Shown here in pieces: positions 26,299 through 35,731 of a DNA stretch of 64,000 nt. The DNA is from Agarivorans sp. Toyoura001 (GTDB taxonomy: Bacteria > Pseudomonadota > Gammaproteobacteria > Enterobacterales > Celerinatantimonadaceae). The translations under genes were made by a program, and so were the position numbers. How positions within the stretch are numbered: position 1 is the stretch's first letter; each line of letters starts with the position of its first letter. The stretch spans positions 217,474-281,473 of the forward strand of contig NZ_BJEQ01000005.1 in the NCBI RefSeq assembly GCF_005405585.1, written 5' to 3'. A model generated the notes under the pieces. That model had not been told where the DNA came from, did no database searches, and worked only from the letters and a program-made list of their open reading frames with translations.

Positions 26299-26739
26299 TT
26301 AACGTACCGTTTGACTATAAAACTCACTAATATATTTACCGCCTTTAATATTTGCTATCACCCTAAGCTTGTAACTATCCCCTTGGTTTGGGATAAAACG
26401 TCGTAGTTGAGTCTCACTTTGCCAATAATAAGGACTGTCGCTCATGCCTAGCGGATAAGCAGTAGCTTCGTTAGAACTGTCCACTAAAAACAACGTGGCA
26501 CTGTCGAGCGGGAAAGTGGAATTTACAATGGTGGTGCCCATTTCATCGCTAATGTTTAACTGAAACTCACCAGATTCGAGAATACATTTTTGATTAATAA
26601 TGTCGCAATGTCCAAAAGTACTCAGTTGGTAAATTCGGTCTTTGTCTGCGTCATGCTCTAAGTAAATGTCGGATGCAATGTAACCACCAACCGCCAAAAA
26701 AGGCATTACTAATAAAGCCAACTTGGTATGTCTATTCAT
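26299..26739 (-). CDS. Hypothetical membrane-anchored protein
   Basis: The 146-residue protein has one N-terminal hydrophobic segment (residues 7-25) and a predicted extracytoplasmic part of about 115 residues rich in beta strands. Two Cys residues lie in FGHCDIINQKCILESG. I do not recognise a family. Its start codon lies 63 bp before the next gene boundary on the minus strand, and it has no close partner other than the symporter upstream. Confidence 0.65.
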   Translation of the reverse strand: MNRHTKLALLVMPFLAVGGYIASDIYLEHDADKDRIYQLSTFGHCDIINQKCILESGEFQLNISDEMGTTIVNSTFPLDSATLFLVDSSNEATAYPLGMSDSPYYWQSETQLRRFIPNQGDSYKLRVIANIKGGKYISEFYSQTVR

Positions 26740-26827
26740 CCTTACTACTTCCTGTATTCGATTATTTAGTTCTCTTTACCTAATAGGCAGCGCTTTGAAT
26801 AGTAACAACTTTTGCAAATACTATTAC

Positions 26828-26856
26828 AAAAAAAGGCCCCCACTAGGGAGCCTTTT
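26828..26856 (-). terminator. Rho-independent terminator after the symporter operon
   Basis: On the minus strand, AAAAGGCTCCC, TAGT and GGGGGCCTTTTTTT form a stable hairpin with one mismatch, ending in seven Ts. It lies about 30 bp after the symporter stop. Confidence 0.85.
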
Positions 26857-26884
26857 GCTTACTAGGGATTAGATTCATTCAAAA

Positions 26885-28621
26885 TTAATGGTCGTGAGCA
26901 GCTCCCGCACCATGCGGAACGCGGAAGTTATCTACCATGTCTTGAATATGCTGAGGCGCTGGCCCTGTTACTTTACATACAGCAAAGGCAACAGCGAAGT
27001 TCACTAAGGCACCCACTACACCAAAGGCGTTTGGAGAAATACCTAAGAACCAGTTTGGTCCCATATCACCCAAGAATGACGTGCCAGGGATAAACATAAT
27101 GCCCTTATGCTGGAATACATACAGCATAGTTACACCGATACCTGAACACATACCAGCTACAGCCGCAGTGCCACTCATTTTCTTAGCAAAAATACCCATC
27201 ATCAATGCCGGGAAGATAGAGGATGCAGCAAGACCAAAGGCCAAGGCTACAGTACCTGCGGCAAAGCCAGGCGGATTTAAACCGAGATAACCGGATACCA
27301 AAATGGCCAAGGTCATCACTATTCGCCCAGCTAACAGTTCATTTTTATCCGAGAGATTAGGTGTAAGCACCCCTTTCATCAAATCATGAGATATCGAGGA
27401 CGAAATAGCCAACAACAAGCCCGCTGCTGTAGACAATGCTGCGGCTAAGCCACCAGCAGCCACCAAGGCAATTACCCAGTTAGGTAGGTTAGCAATAGCT
27501 GGGTTAGCCAATACCATAATGTCTCGGTCTACTTTCACCATTTCATTGGTTTCTTTATCCGCAACATATTGGATCTTGCCATCGCCGTTTTTATCTTCGT
27601 ATTGAAGTAGGCCAGTTTTTTCCCAATCTTTAAACCACTGAGGACGCTCGTTGTAAACCAGGTTATCACCGGCACTTGGAACAATAGTATTCATTAAGTT
27701 AAAACGAGCCATAGCACCTACCGCAGGAGCAACGGTGTACAGCAAGGCAATAAATACTAAGGCATAACCCGCTGAAGAACGCGCAGCTTGTACCGTAGGA
27801 ACAGTGAAGAAGCGCATAATTACGTGAGGTAAGCCTGCAGTACCAATCATCAACGACATGGTGTAAGCAAACATATTAAGTGTGCCACCCAAGTTATCGG
27901 TGGTGTATTCCTTAAAGCCTAAATCGGTAACTACCATATCCAGCTTGTCTAGCAGATATACACCACTGCCATCGGCCAAGGTACTACCCAAGCCAATTTG
28001 AGGGATCGGGTTACCGGTAAGTTGCAATGAAATAAACACAGCAGGAATTGTGTAAGCAAAGATAAGTACACAATATTGGGCAATTTGGGTATAGGTAATT
28101 CCTTTCATGCCGCCTAGTACTGCGTAAACCCAAACAACAAACATACCTATGTATAGGCCCATGTCGTACTCAACTTCTAAGAAGCGAGAGAAGGCAACAC
28201 CTACACCTTTCATTTGGCCAATAATATAAGTAAGAGATGCAATGATTAAACACAGCACCGCAACTATACGCGCACCTTTTGAGTAATATCTGTCGGAAAT
28301 AAACTCAGGGACGGTAAACTTACCGTGTTTGCGCATATACGGGGCGAGTAACATGGCCAATAGAACGTAGCCACCTGTCCAGCCCATTAGAAAAACAGAA
28401 CCACCATATCCAAGGAAGGCAATTAATCCCGCCATAGAGATGAACGAAGCTGCACTCATCCAGTCAGCACCAATTGCCATACCGTTTTGAATAGGTGTAA
28501 CCCCCCCACCAGCCACATAAAAGTCACTAGTAGAAGACGCACGTGCCCACCAAGCAATAGCAAAATACAAACCAAACGAACCGAATACAGCGATGTATGT
28601 ATAGAGTTTTAACTCGTCCAT
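26885..28621 (-). CDS. Sodium:solute symporter, VC_2705-like subfamily, large subunit
   Basis: The 578-residue SSF protein has about 13 membrane segments and the same conserved blocks as the copy at 13330 (ADWMSAASFISMAGLIAFLGYG, MKGVGVAFSRF, GGLAAALSTAAGLLL). Its TAG-adjacent start (the DUF4212 stop is directly followed by this ATG) has GAGGAG inside the end of the upstream gene, showing translational coupling to the small subunit. The pair forms a Na+-coupled uptake system, often for acetate or other carboxylates. The tail ends in a short His-rich sequence. Confidence 0.94.
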   Translation of the reverse strand: MDELKLYTYIAVFGSFGLYFAIAWWARASSTSDFYVAGGGVTPIQNGMAIGADWMSAASFISMAGLIAFLGYGGSVFLMGWTGGYVLLAMLLAPYMRKHGKFTVPEFISDRYYSKGARIVAVLCLIIASLTYIIGQMKGVGVAFSRFLEVEYDMGLYIGMFVVWVYAVLGGMKGITYTQIAQYCVLIFAYTIPAVFISLQLTGNPIPQIGLGSTLADGSGVYLLDKLDMVVTDLGFKEYTTDNLGGTLNMFAYTMSLMIGTAGLPHVIMRFFTVPTVQAARSSAGYALVFIALLYTVAPAVGAMARFNLMNTIVPSAGDNLVYNERPQWFKDWEKTGLLQYEDKNGDGKIQYVADKETNEMVKVDRDIMVLANPAIANLPNWVIALVAAGGLAAALSTAAGLLLAISSSISHDLMKGVLTPNLSDKNELLAGRIVMTLAILVSGYLGLNPPGFAAGTVALAFGLAASSIFPALMMGIFAKKMSGTAAVAGMCSGIGVTMLYVFQHKGIMFIPGTSFLGDMGPNWFLGISPNAFGVVGALVNFAVAFAVCKVTGPAPQHIQDMVDNFRVPHGAGAAHDH

Positions 28622-28873
28622 CTAAGACTCCTCAACATGGTATTTTTTATCGAGCTTGTTCATTTTGACGGTATACCAAAATATTAAAGCTACGAAGGTG
28701 TAAATTGAGCCCTGTTGTGCAAACCAGAAACCTAACTTGTAACCACCTAATCGAATTTCATTTAGCGGCTCTACTAATAGCAAACCAAAACCAAATGAAA
28801 CCACGAACCATATGACGAGACAGGTAAATATTAGACGCAAGTTTTCTTGCCAATATGTAGTCTGTTCTTCCAT
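28622..28873 (-). CDS. DUF4212 symporter small subunit
   Basis: The ATG at 28873 follows GGAG with a 7-base gap; an upstream in-frame ATG at 28897 has no ribosome site. The 83-residue protein has two hydrophobic segments (residues 12-32 and 50-70) and the family pattern YWQENLRLI, LNEIRLGGYKLGFWFAQQGS. DUF4212 is the regular partner of VC_2705-type symporters and sits directly upstream, with the stop codon touching the symporter ATG. Confidence 0.92.
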   Translation of the reverse strand: MEEQTTYWQENLRLIFTCLVIWFVVSFGFGLLLVEPLNEIRLGGYKLGFWFAQQGSIYTFVALIFWYTVKMNKLDKKYHVEES

Positions 28874-28897
28874 GATATTTCTCCAAGCAGATCGCAA

Positions 28898-29241
28898 AGG
28901 ATACTGCAGTGTTATGGTATTAAGAATGTAACCAAAATGTTAACGGCCGAACAAATCATTGAGTTTTTATCTGCAGCTACTCAGATAGATACACATATAA
29001 ACTCAATTCAAGCCTATCGAAGTAAAAGTTAACAAACGATTAACAGGCTAGGTATTAATCTTTAGTCTAAACCCAAGTGATATAGGCAAAAACTGAGATC
29101 TAGGCTATAAAAATAAGTGGAATTATTTTGAGGGATAAGCTGAACACCAAACCACTTCAGCTATGTGGGTGAAAAATCATTGGAGAAGAAGAATAAAGCC
29201 TGAGGACTCAGGCTTACAAATGTAAATATTTTGTAATCAAA
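28898..29241. other. Intergenic region with no gene
   Basis: This 344-bp region is A/T-rich. It probably holds the promoter of the DUF4212-symporter operon on the minus strand and the terminator of the next gene upstream (29192-29215). A short plus-strand ORF across 28847-29032 has no ribosome site and no family. Confidence 0.5.
29192..29215 (-). terminator. Hairpin terminator after the 90-aa hypothetical gene
   Basis: A 9-bp perfect inverted repeat (AAGCCTGAG / CTCAGGCTT) with a 2-nt loop is followed on the minus strand by TATTCTTCTTC. It lies 27 bp after the stop at 29242. Confidence 0.65.
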
Positions 29242-29514
29242 CTATACGCAAAAATCTACATCAGAGATATCGATAGGGTTATCTTCAGAAGAAATTTCCG
29301 CATAACTATCATCAGCAAAAGACAGCTCTTGGCCATCATCTAGCACGATAAAGTAAGAAAGGTTAACGGGGTTAATCCGTAATTCACCGTAAAGAAAACA
29401 CCCGCTGTGAAACAACACCGTGGTATTAGGTTTAGAAAAAAACATAGCGCTTATTCTAGGGCCAAAGTTAACCAAAGCAATAATCACCAGAAAAGACACC
29501 GTTAACCACTTCAT
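29242..29514 (-). CDS. Small hypothetical membrane-anchored protein
   Basis: The ATG at 29514 (MKWLTVSFL) is chosen; an upstream TTG is unlikely. The 90-residue protein has one N-terminal hydrophobic helix and a short outward-facing part. That part contains LFHSGCFLYGELRI and an acidic tail (DDSYAEISSEDNPIDISD). I recognise no family. It has its own terminator and lies downstream of the porin in the same direction but separated by a terminator. Confidence 0.6.
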   Translation of the reverse strand: MKWLTVSFLVIIALVNFGPRISAMFFSKPNTTVLFHSGCFLYGELRINPVNLSYFIVLDDGQELSFADDSYAEISSEDNPIDISDVDFCV

Positions 29515-29580
29515 TTTCAATCTCTAACTAAAAAGAAGCAATTGTATCAGCTTTTACAAATGAAGCGTGTTGACCCAGAT

Positions 29581-29611
29581 TAAAAAGCGGCGCTAGCTGA
29601 CCTAGCGCCTT
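29581..29611 (-). terminator. Rho-independent terminator of the porin gene
   Basis: GGCGCTAG / CTAGCGCC pair around a 5-nt loop, followed on the minus strand by GCTTTTTA, about 10 bp after the porin stop. Confidence 0.85.
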
Positions 29612-29620
29612 AACGTTTAG

Positions 29621-30679
29621 CTAGAAGTAGTAACGCGCTTGAATCGACATTTCATCTTGCTTTTTGTCAGCGCCTGCTGCGTCTTTATTTTCTAAACCGA
29701 ATTTGTACTCTAGTGCTAGCAATACTTGGCCTGGCTTCCAACCCACACCCGCCGCGGCGTAACTTAACTCGCCTTGGCTACCACTGGTTTTATCCTCTAA
29801 ACCGTTATAACCGGCATATACGTGATAGAGACCACCATCGATTTTGTAGAAACCTATTAGCTCTACACCATTAGCTTTATCGGCTAAGGTACTAAACTTC
29901 CGACTCAGGTTTTCATACTCACCGTAGGAACCGGCCACATAAAACATATCGTCTTCGTACACCGCACCCGCTAACCAAGATTTGGCTTTATCTTGATCAG
30001 CAGCACCTACGTAACCTGTTTTAGTGTTGTCATATCCATTCGCCGCGTACGCAGCACCAAAGGACAAGCCAAAATCAAAATCATACTTACCGCTAATTTG
30101 ATAGCCATAATCCCGAGCACTATCATCTTTTTCAAATTGATATTGAGCGGCTATACCAAAACCACCAAATGACTTGCGATAAACAATCGCTTCGTCGGCA
30201 CGACCCATACCAGATTCATCGCCACCGTTACGACCGTCATAGGTGCCAGAGGCATCACCACCAAACTTCCAGAATTGATCGGTCCATACTGCAATGTCGT
30301 AATAAGCAGACCATTGCTTACCAACCCGCAATTCTCCAAAGCCATCGTTATTAAAGTAGATGTTACCTAAACGATTACTAAACAGAGGGTCACTAGCACT
30401 AGAGCCTTCTGTAGGGTTAAACCCCCACTCTAGCTGAGCACCCGCTATCCAGTTCATGACCATTTCATGCTCAAAGGCAAACCGGATCCGTGAGGTCTTA
30501 TTTTGTAGTTCAAACGAGCTGTCTTTATTAGCCCCATCTCCGTATCCCGCCTGATAAAAGGCTTCTATACCTAGATAGCCACCTATGCTGACGTTTGTTT
30601 TACCATTTTCATAAATAGTAGCGGCTGAGACGCTACTTGCCATCGCACTAAGTACGAGCCCTGCAATTAACTTATTCAT
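29621..30679 (-). CDS. Gram-negative general porin
   Basis: The start at 30679 (MNKLIAGLVLSAMASSVSA) has AAGGAG five bases before it; the upstream GTG at 30685 would sit on the ribosome site. The 352-residue protein has a signal peptide, a 16-strand-like alternating pattern, and a C-terminal YYF-type end (SIQARYYF) needed for outer-membrane assembly. Motifs include GFGELRVGKQWSAYYD. It forms a diffusion pore for small solutes. A strong promoter region of about 300 bp precedes it. Confidence 0.9.
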   Translation of the reverse strand: MNKLIAGLVLSAMASSVSAATIYENGKTNVSIGGYLGIEAFYQAGYGDGANKDSSFELQNKTSRIRFAFEHEMVMNWIAGAQLEWGFNPTEGSSASDPLFSNRLGNIYFNNDGFGELRVGKQWSAYYDIAVWTDQFWKFGGDASGTYDGRNGGDESGMGRADEAIVYRKSFGGFGIAAQYQFEKDDSARDYGYQISGKYDFDFGLSFGAAYAANGYDNTKTGYVGAADQDKAKSWLAGAVYEDDMFYVAGSYGEYENLSRKFSTLADKANGVELIGFYKIDGGLYHVYAGYNGLEDKTSGSQGELSYAAAGVGWKPGQVLLALEYKFGLENKDAAGADKKQDEMSIQARYYF

Positions 30680-30685
30680 GTTCAC

Positions 30686-30993
30686 TCCTTGGTTTGAGCT
30701 TTCTTCATAAACTCTTCACAAATGAGGTGGGAAATTGTGCTAACAGTTAAACACCCCAAAATTTAGCGTAGTAACGAATCTTTAAATGAACAAACTGGCT
30801 GTTGTAAGAAGATAATGCTGACATTGATAGGCTTATGAGTAACTTAGTGAAGTTTGTTAATAATCAACAAAGAATCAGTGTTTTTTAGCGTGTATGTGTT
30901 CTTTCTTGCTATTTACTTCTATTCAAGCTGGCAAAGTTTCTTGCCACCACTGAATAAATAACTACTATTCATAACCTTACTAAGGAGTATTTT
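30686..30993. other. Divergent promoter region between porin and TrmK-like gene
   Basis: These 308 bp contain no gene. The sequence is A/T-rich and should hold the porin promoter on the minus strand and the promoter of the TrmK-like gene on the plus strand. No operator could be assigned with confidence. Confidence 0.5.
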
Positions 30994-31656
30994 GTGAAAC
31001 TCAGCCACCGTTTAGCCTGTATCGACCAACTGATAACACACTCTTATCAAGATATTTGGGACTGCTGCTGCGACCATGGAATGCTTGGCGCACACTTAGT
31101 TCAGCGCAAGGCGGCCGAGCGTGTTCACTTTGTAGATTGCGTCCCCAAGATCACTCAACAACTTGAGATAAAACTGGCAAAGCACCTGCCCTACTCGGCT
31201 AACTCCAACACCAGTTCGTGGCAGGTCTATTGTATGGATTCTGCTGAGGTTTCACTTAAAGATACCGCTAAGCAACTAGTAATTATCGCCGGCGTTGGTG
31301 GAGAGTTGTGTATCAGTATTTTGAAAAAGTTATTTGCCCAAAATGTCGGTAAACGCTTTGAGTTGATTTTATGCCCAGTACATCACCAGTACGAACTTCG
31401 TGAGTTTTTGCGCCAACAAAAACTGGGATTAGTTAGCGAACATCTAGTACTTGAAAACAAACGCTATTACGAAGTTCTTCATTTTAGCACTGAAGTGTCA
31501 CAAACAATAAGCCTAACCGGCAGCCAAATGTGGCAGACCAATAACCCTGAACATCAGCAGTATTTAGAAAAAACCATCGCTCACTACCAACGTATAAGTG
31601 TTAGCCATGCTCACCCCGCATTACTGGCCTACCAAACTCTACTCAACGAATGGTAG
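30994..31656 (+). CDS. TrmK-like tRNA (adenine-22-N1) methyltransferase family protein
   Basis: The start is GTG at 30994 with AAGGAG six bases upstream. The 220-residue protein begins SHRLACIDQLI, followed by the SAM-binding motif region WDCCCDHGMLG (TrmK has DIGTDHAYLP at this site), a GVGGEL loop, and LILCPVHHQYELREFL. TrmK methylates A22 of tRNAs in Gram-positive bacteria. COG2384 members in gammaproteobacteria are probably tRNA methyltransferases too, but this is not shown here. The three consecutive Cys residues in the SAM motif are unusual. Confidence 0.8.
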   Translation: MKLSHRLACIDQLITHSYQDIWDCCCDHGMLGAHLVQRKAAERVHFVDCVPKITQQLEIKLAKHLPYSANSNTSSWQVYCMDSAEVSLKDTAKQLVIIAGVGGELCISILKKLFAQNVGKRFELILCPVHHQYELREFLRQQKLGLVSEHLVLENKRYYEVLHFSTEVSQTISLTGSQMWQTNNPEHQQYLEKTIAHYQRISVSHAHPALLAYQTLLNEW

Positions 31657-31820
31657 TGAGAGGCCGAATCAATCACTTATATTCAATAAATAAAATATTT
31701 AAATCTCCATATAAAACAATAAGCAACATTTTGTATTGGGTGTGCTAGAATCGCCGCCCTTGAGTAGTGAGCCAACTACACTGCTAAAATATGACTAAAT
31801 AAAAACAAGCGATCTTTTAC

Positions 31821-33122
31821 ATGAAATTTCCTGGTCAACGTAAGTCAAAGCACTATTTCCCGGTTGAGTCTCGCGATCCACTAACGAACGAGCTAAACCC
31901 GGTTTTACGCCCAAAACTCACCCATATTACTGGCATTGACCAAACCTTGGTGGATATAGAGGCACACGTAGATGACGCCTTTATTCAGCGCCATAAACTG
32001 GTAAAAGGAAATTCGTTACTGATTGACGACCAAGCCGCTCAATCCTTGTATCAAGAGCTGCAAGACAAGCAACTGATCGCAGCAGAATTTGCTGGCGGCA
32101 CTATTGGCAATACTTTACACAATTATTCTACCCTTGCTGACGGCCGTTCTGTCATGTTTGGCGTGATGAGCCAAAACATTACTGTAGGTGACTATGCCTA
32201 CCGCTATCTTTGTAATACCTCTTCTCGAGTTGATTTAAACCACCTGCAATCCGTAGACGGACCTGTTGGCCGCTGTTTTACATTAATTACCGAGTGCGGC
32301 GAGCGTACCTTTGCCATTTCTAAAGGGCATATGGACAAACTAAGCCCAGAATACATTGATGAAAGCTTAGTTAAATCTGGCGCAGCATTAGCGCTTACCG
32401 CCTATTTGATGCGAGCGGGTAATGACCCTATTACTCAAGCCGCCATGCAGGCGATTGACTACGCCAAGCAAGCAGAGGTCCCTGTTGTTCTCACATTAGG
32501 TACTCGCTTTTTAATTGAAGACGACCCAAAGTGGTGGCAACAGTTTGTCGCGGAGCACGTTACTGTGCTAGCAATGAACGAAGAAGAGGCGGAAGCCCTA
32601 ACCGGACATAGTGATGTATTGCTAGCTTGTGAAGCCGCACTTGAATGGTGCGATTTAATCCTTTGTACTGCCGGTTCTCGGGGGCTGTTTATGGCAGGTT
32701 ACACCGATGAAAGCCATAAACGCGTAACAAGCCACACGCTATTGCCAGGAGCGATACCAGAATTTAATCAATATGAGTTTTCTCGCCCCATGCTAAAACA
32801 AGACTGTAAACAAGCAGTTAAGGTGTACTCGCATATTGCACCATTTATGGGTGGGCCTGAAAAAATCACCAATACCAACGGTGCGGGCGATGGCGCATTG
32901 TCTGCACTATTGCACGACATGGCAGCCAATGTGTTCCACCGTAGCAATGTTGAGCAATCTAGCAAACATCGCTTCGATGCACTTAGCTATTCATCATTTG
33001 CACAAATTTGTAAATACGCTAACCGCGTAAGTTATGAAGTACTCGCCCAGCACAGTCCACGTTTATCACGTGGTCTGCCAGAGCGAGAAGAAAGCCTAGA
33101 AGAGGCTTACTGGGAGCGTTAA
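31821..33122 (+). CDS. gsk: Inosine/guanosine kinase
   Basis: The 433-residue PfkB-family protein carries the phosphate-binding GAGD loop (NTNGAGDGALSALLHD near residue 355) and a nucleoside-binding N-terminus with FAGGTIGNTLHNYS. Its end, HSPRLSRGLPEREESLEEAYW, is nearly the same as E. coli Gsk. The enzyme phosphorylates inosine and guanosine for purine salvage in the cytoplasm. The ribosome site is weak. Confidence 0.95.
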   Translation: MKFPGQRKSKHYFPVESRDPLTNELNPVLRPKLTHITGIDQTLVDIEAHVDDAFIQRHKLVKGNSLLIDDQAAQSLYQELQDKQLIAAEFAGGTIGNTLHNYSTLADGRSVMFGVMSQNITVGDYAYRYLCNTSSRVDLNHLQSVDGPVGRCFTLITECGERTFAISKGHMDKLSPEYIDESLVKSGAALALTAYLMRAGNDPITQAAMQAIDYAKQAEVPVVLTLGTRFLIEDDPKWWQQFVAEHVTVLAMNEEEAEALTGHSDVLLACEAALEWCDLILCTAGSRGLFMAGYTDESHKRVTSHTLLPGAIPEFNQYEFSRPMLKQDCKQAVKVYSHIAPFMGGPEKITNTNGAGDGALSALLHDMAANVFHRSNVEQSSKHRFDALSYSSFAQICKYANRVSYEVLAQHSPRLSRGLPEREESLEEAYWER

Positions 33123-33141
33123 GTGAATTTAATTAACAAAG

Positions 33142-35184
33142 CTATTCGGTAGTTTGGAACAAATAGCGCTGACTAAACAAGTCTTTAGGTATTGGCTTAG
33201 AGACTAAGTAACCCTGCACATAATCACAAGCAACGCTTAATACCTGTTGGCGTTGCTGCTCAGTTTCCACCCCTTCTGCAACAACTTTCAACCCCAAATG
33301 ATGAGCCATCGTTACAATCGCTTTAACTAAAGCCACGCTATCTTTGTCGGTCGTTAAGTGCTGAATAAACGAACGATCAATTTTAAGTAAATCGATATCG
33401 AGTTGTTGCAAGTACGCTAACGATGAATACCCCACACCAAAATCATCAATCGCAACATCAATACCCCGTTGATGTAAGCGCGCGAGTTGATCTTTAATCG
33501 ATGCATCGGTAGTCATTAACACGTCTTCAGTGATTTCAATCATAATGCTATGAGCTGGAAGTTGATGCATTGCGATGGCATGCAACCAATCATCAATCCA
33601 TTTACCGCCATCATTAAACTGCGAGGGAGAGGTATTAACCGCCACTTGAATATTGCACTCCCCTTGTCGATACCACTCAGCCACCGTTTCTACGGTTTGA
33701 TGCATGACCCACTGGCTAAGCTCTCTGATTAGCCCGGCTTGTTCCGCTGCCTCAATAAACTCGCCTGGATAAACTAAACCACGTTGTGGGTGATTCCAGC
33801 GCACGAGTACTTCAGCCTTAGTCACCGCGCTTGTTTCTGCCGAGAACTCAAGGGCGGTAATGGGTTGGAAATACAACTCAAATTGCTGCTCAACCAAAGC
33901 GGTACGCAACTCTTCAACCAAGCGCCGTTTTTGTTGAGCTTCTACCTGCATAGCAGATGAGAAAAACTGATAACAATTACGCCCACGGTCCTTTGAAACA
34001 TACATCGCTTGGTCGGCATGTTTCACTAACTCTTCTACGTTAGTGCCATCTAGAGGATGAAAAGCGATGCCGATACTACCACTAACATAGGCATCTTCCT
34101 GTTTAATCGTGAAGCGCTTAGCTAAACCTTGCAGCACGGTTTCTGCAATGTTGGCCAATGGTTGTTGTTCACTCACCCCTTCAATAACAATGGTGAACTC
34201 ATCGCCCCCCAAGCGCGCGACCGTATCTTGCTCTCGTACACATCTAAGGATCCGCTGACCAGCTTGGCTAAGCAAAATGTCGCCATAATCGTGGCCTAAG
34301 GTATCGTTAATCTCTTTGAAGCCGTCTAAATCAATGAATATCAAACCAAAGTGACTATTTTGCTTAACTAACTCTTGGATTTTTTCGTAGAAATAATGAC
34401 GGTTAGGTAAACCCGTTAACCCATCGGTGTAGGCGTATTGCAACAATTGTTCATTGGCATTCTCAAGCTCTTGCGTTCGCACGCTCACTTGCTTCTCTAA
34501 CATCCGTTCACGTAACTCAATGGTTTCTAACATGCTGTTAAAGCACTCGGTGAGATCAGCCACTTCATCGGCACTAGATTGTTGAGCGCGCAAGCTATAA
34601 TCGCTGCTACGCGTTACTCGTTCTGCCACCAGGGAAAGGTGTAATAAAGGACGTAAAAAACCGCGTTGCAGAAACAGTGACAAAAACAGGCTCAAACCAA
34701 AGGTAAACAATAAAAGTACGACCAAAAACTGGCTATAAAAGCCAATTCGCTGGTCAATATAGCTATCGTTAGCCCAAACAATCAGCTGCCCATACACTTG
34801 CTCATCGAGTATCAATAAACTGATGATTTCAATAATCTCATTAGGTTCTTCACCAAACTCATGATGCTTAGTCATACTTTGAATGCTAGCGAGTACCTTT
34901 AGTTCGGTATTTCTTATTTCTGCTTTCATTACGTCTTCACGTAACAACAAAGACTCAACCAGCTCTTGCATCGCTTCTTGATCATCAAACAACAAGGCAG
35001 CGGTTATATTGGGTGACAAAATGTCAGCCATATTCTGCAGACTTTCGGTTTGATCGCGCTTGGCACTGACAACTTCGTAAGCACTAAATACACCCGCCAC
35101 CATCGCACTGGAAAAAATAGCCATGCTCATTAATATCAGTAGCAATTTTTTGCTCATGGTATTCATGCTAAAAAAGGATTTCAT
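33142..35184 (-). CDS. CHASE8-HAMP-GGDEF-EAL c-di-GMP signalling protein (YfiN-like)
   Basis: The 680-residue protein has a membrane segment at about residues 10-35 and a periplasmic CHASE8-type sensor (residues 36-150, including ITAALLFDDQEAM). A second membrane segment precedes a HAMP linker and a GGDEF domain with intact ARLGGDEF near 325 and an RxxD inhibitory site (REQD). The EAL domain has EVLVRW near 460 and DDFGVGYSSLAYL, with the metal and catalytic acid positions present. It is like YfiN/TpbB but with an added EAL domain, so it may both make and break c-di-GMP. The start overlaps YfiR by 4 bp. Confidence 0.92.
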   Translation of the reverse strand: MKSFFSMNTMSKKLLLILMSMAIFSSAMVAGVFSAYEVVSAKRDQTESLQNMADILSPNITAALLFDDQEAMQELVESLLLREDVMKAEIRNTELKVLASIQSMTKHHEFGEEPNEIIEIISLLILDEQVYGQLIVWANDSYIDQRIGFYSQFLVVLLLFTFGLSLFLSLFLQRGFLRPLLHLSLVAERVTRSSDYSLRAQQSSADEVADLTECFNSMLETIELRERMLEKQVSVRTQELENANEQLLQYAYTDGLTGLPNRHYFYEKIQELVKQNSHFGLIFIDLDGFKEINDTLGHDYGDILLSQAGQRILRCVREQDTVARLGGDEFTIVIEGVSEQQPLANIAETVLQGLAKRFTIKQEDAYVSGSIGIAFHPLDGTNVEELVKHADQAMYVSKDRGRNCYQFFSSAMQVEAQQKRRLVEELRTALVEQQFELYFQPITALEFSAETSAVTKAEVLVRWNHPQRGLVYPGEFIEAAEQAGLIRELSQWVMHQTVETVAEWYRQGECNIQVAVNTSPSQFNDGGKWIDDWLHAIAMHQLPAHSIMIEITEDVLMTTDASIKDQLARLHQRGIDVAIDDFGVGYSSLAYLQQLDIDLLKIDRSFIQHLTTDKDSVALVKAIVTMAHHLGLKVVAEGVETEQQRQQVLSVACDYVQGYLVSKPIPKDLFSQRYLFQTTE

Positions 35185-35723
35185 TGCTCGCCCCCTTTAA
35201 CAATTCTACTCAGCCTTAATACCTTGGAGCTCATAACAATGTCAGCCTTTTTCAACGACTCTGGAGCAACCTCAAAGCGAATTTTCCCAGATGCTAAGAA
35301 AAATCGTATATGACCGCCAAGCTTAATAAAATCGGGGGTTTCGCCCACTAGCATAGTATGTAGCAGCAAACTTTTATCGGTGTTGAACCATTGCTCACGA
35401 TAACGATGAGTAACAAACAATAAGTTACATTGGTTGATACTTAATGAGTCTAGCTCTACAAGGGCGACTTTAATGTCTAAACCATGAATAGTTTGCTGGT
35501 GTAATACCCAACTCGCAGTATCCAAAAAGTCACTATCGGGGCTACATAACTTAAAATACCCCACCGGAGTCGCCGGTACTTGCCACTCGCTATAACGCGC
35601 AAAGTTAAACAAAAAGCCAGCTTTTAGCGCCGCTTCTTTATCATTGAGTTCTGCGTTTACTGCTGCTACGTGTAGCAGTAATAGCACACCCATTGATTTG
35701 CAAAAGCGCTTAATTAATCGCAT
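35181..35723 (-). CDS. yfiR: YfiR-family (DUF4154) periplasmic repressor
   Basis: The 180-residue protein has a signal peptide (MRLIKRFCKSMG...VNA) and the YfiR family start KEAALKAGFLFNFARYSEW, then CSPDSDF, LDSLSINQCNLLFV and a GGHIRFFL strand. In Pseudomonas aeruginosa, YfiR binds the periplasmic domain of YfiN and holds the cyclase off. Only two Cys residues remain in the mature protein, fewer than in that protein. It is coupled to the downstream cyclase gene by an ATGA overlap. Confidence 0.9.
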   Translation of the reverse strand: MRLIKRFCKSMGVLLLLHVAAVNAELNDKEAALKAGFLFNFARYSEWQVPATPVGYFKLCSPDSDFLDTASWVLHQQTIHGLDIKVALVELDSLSINQCNLLFVTHRYREQWFNTDKSLLLHTMLVGETPDFIKLGGHIRFFLASGKIRFEVAPESLKKADIVMSSKVLRLSRIVKGGEQ

Positions 35724-35731
35724 TAAACAAC

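Noticed and set aside
28847..29032. 61-codon plus-strand ORF over the DUF4212 start
   Set aside because: It overlaps the DUF4212 gene's start and promoter region and lacks a ribosome site.
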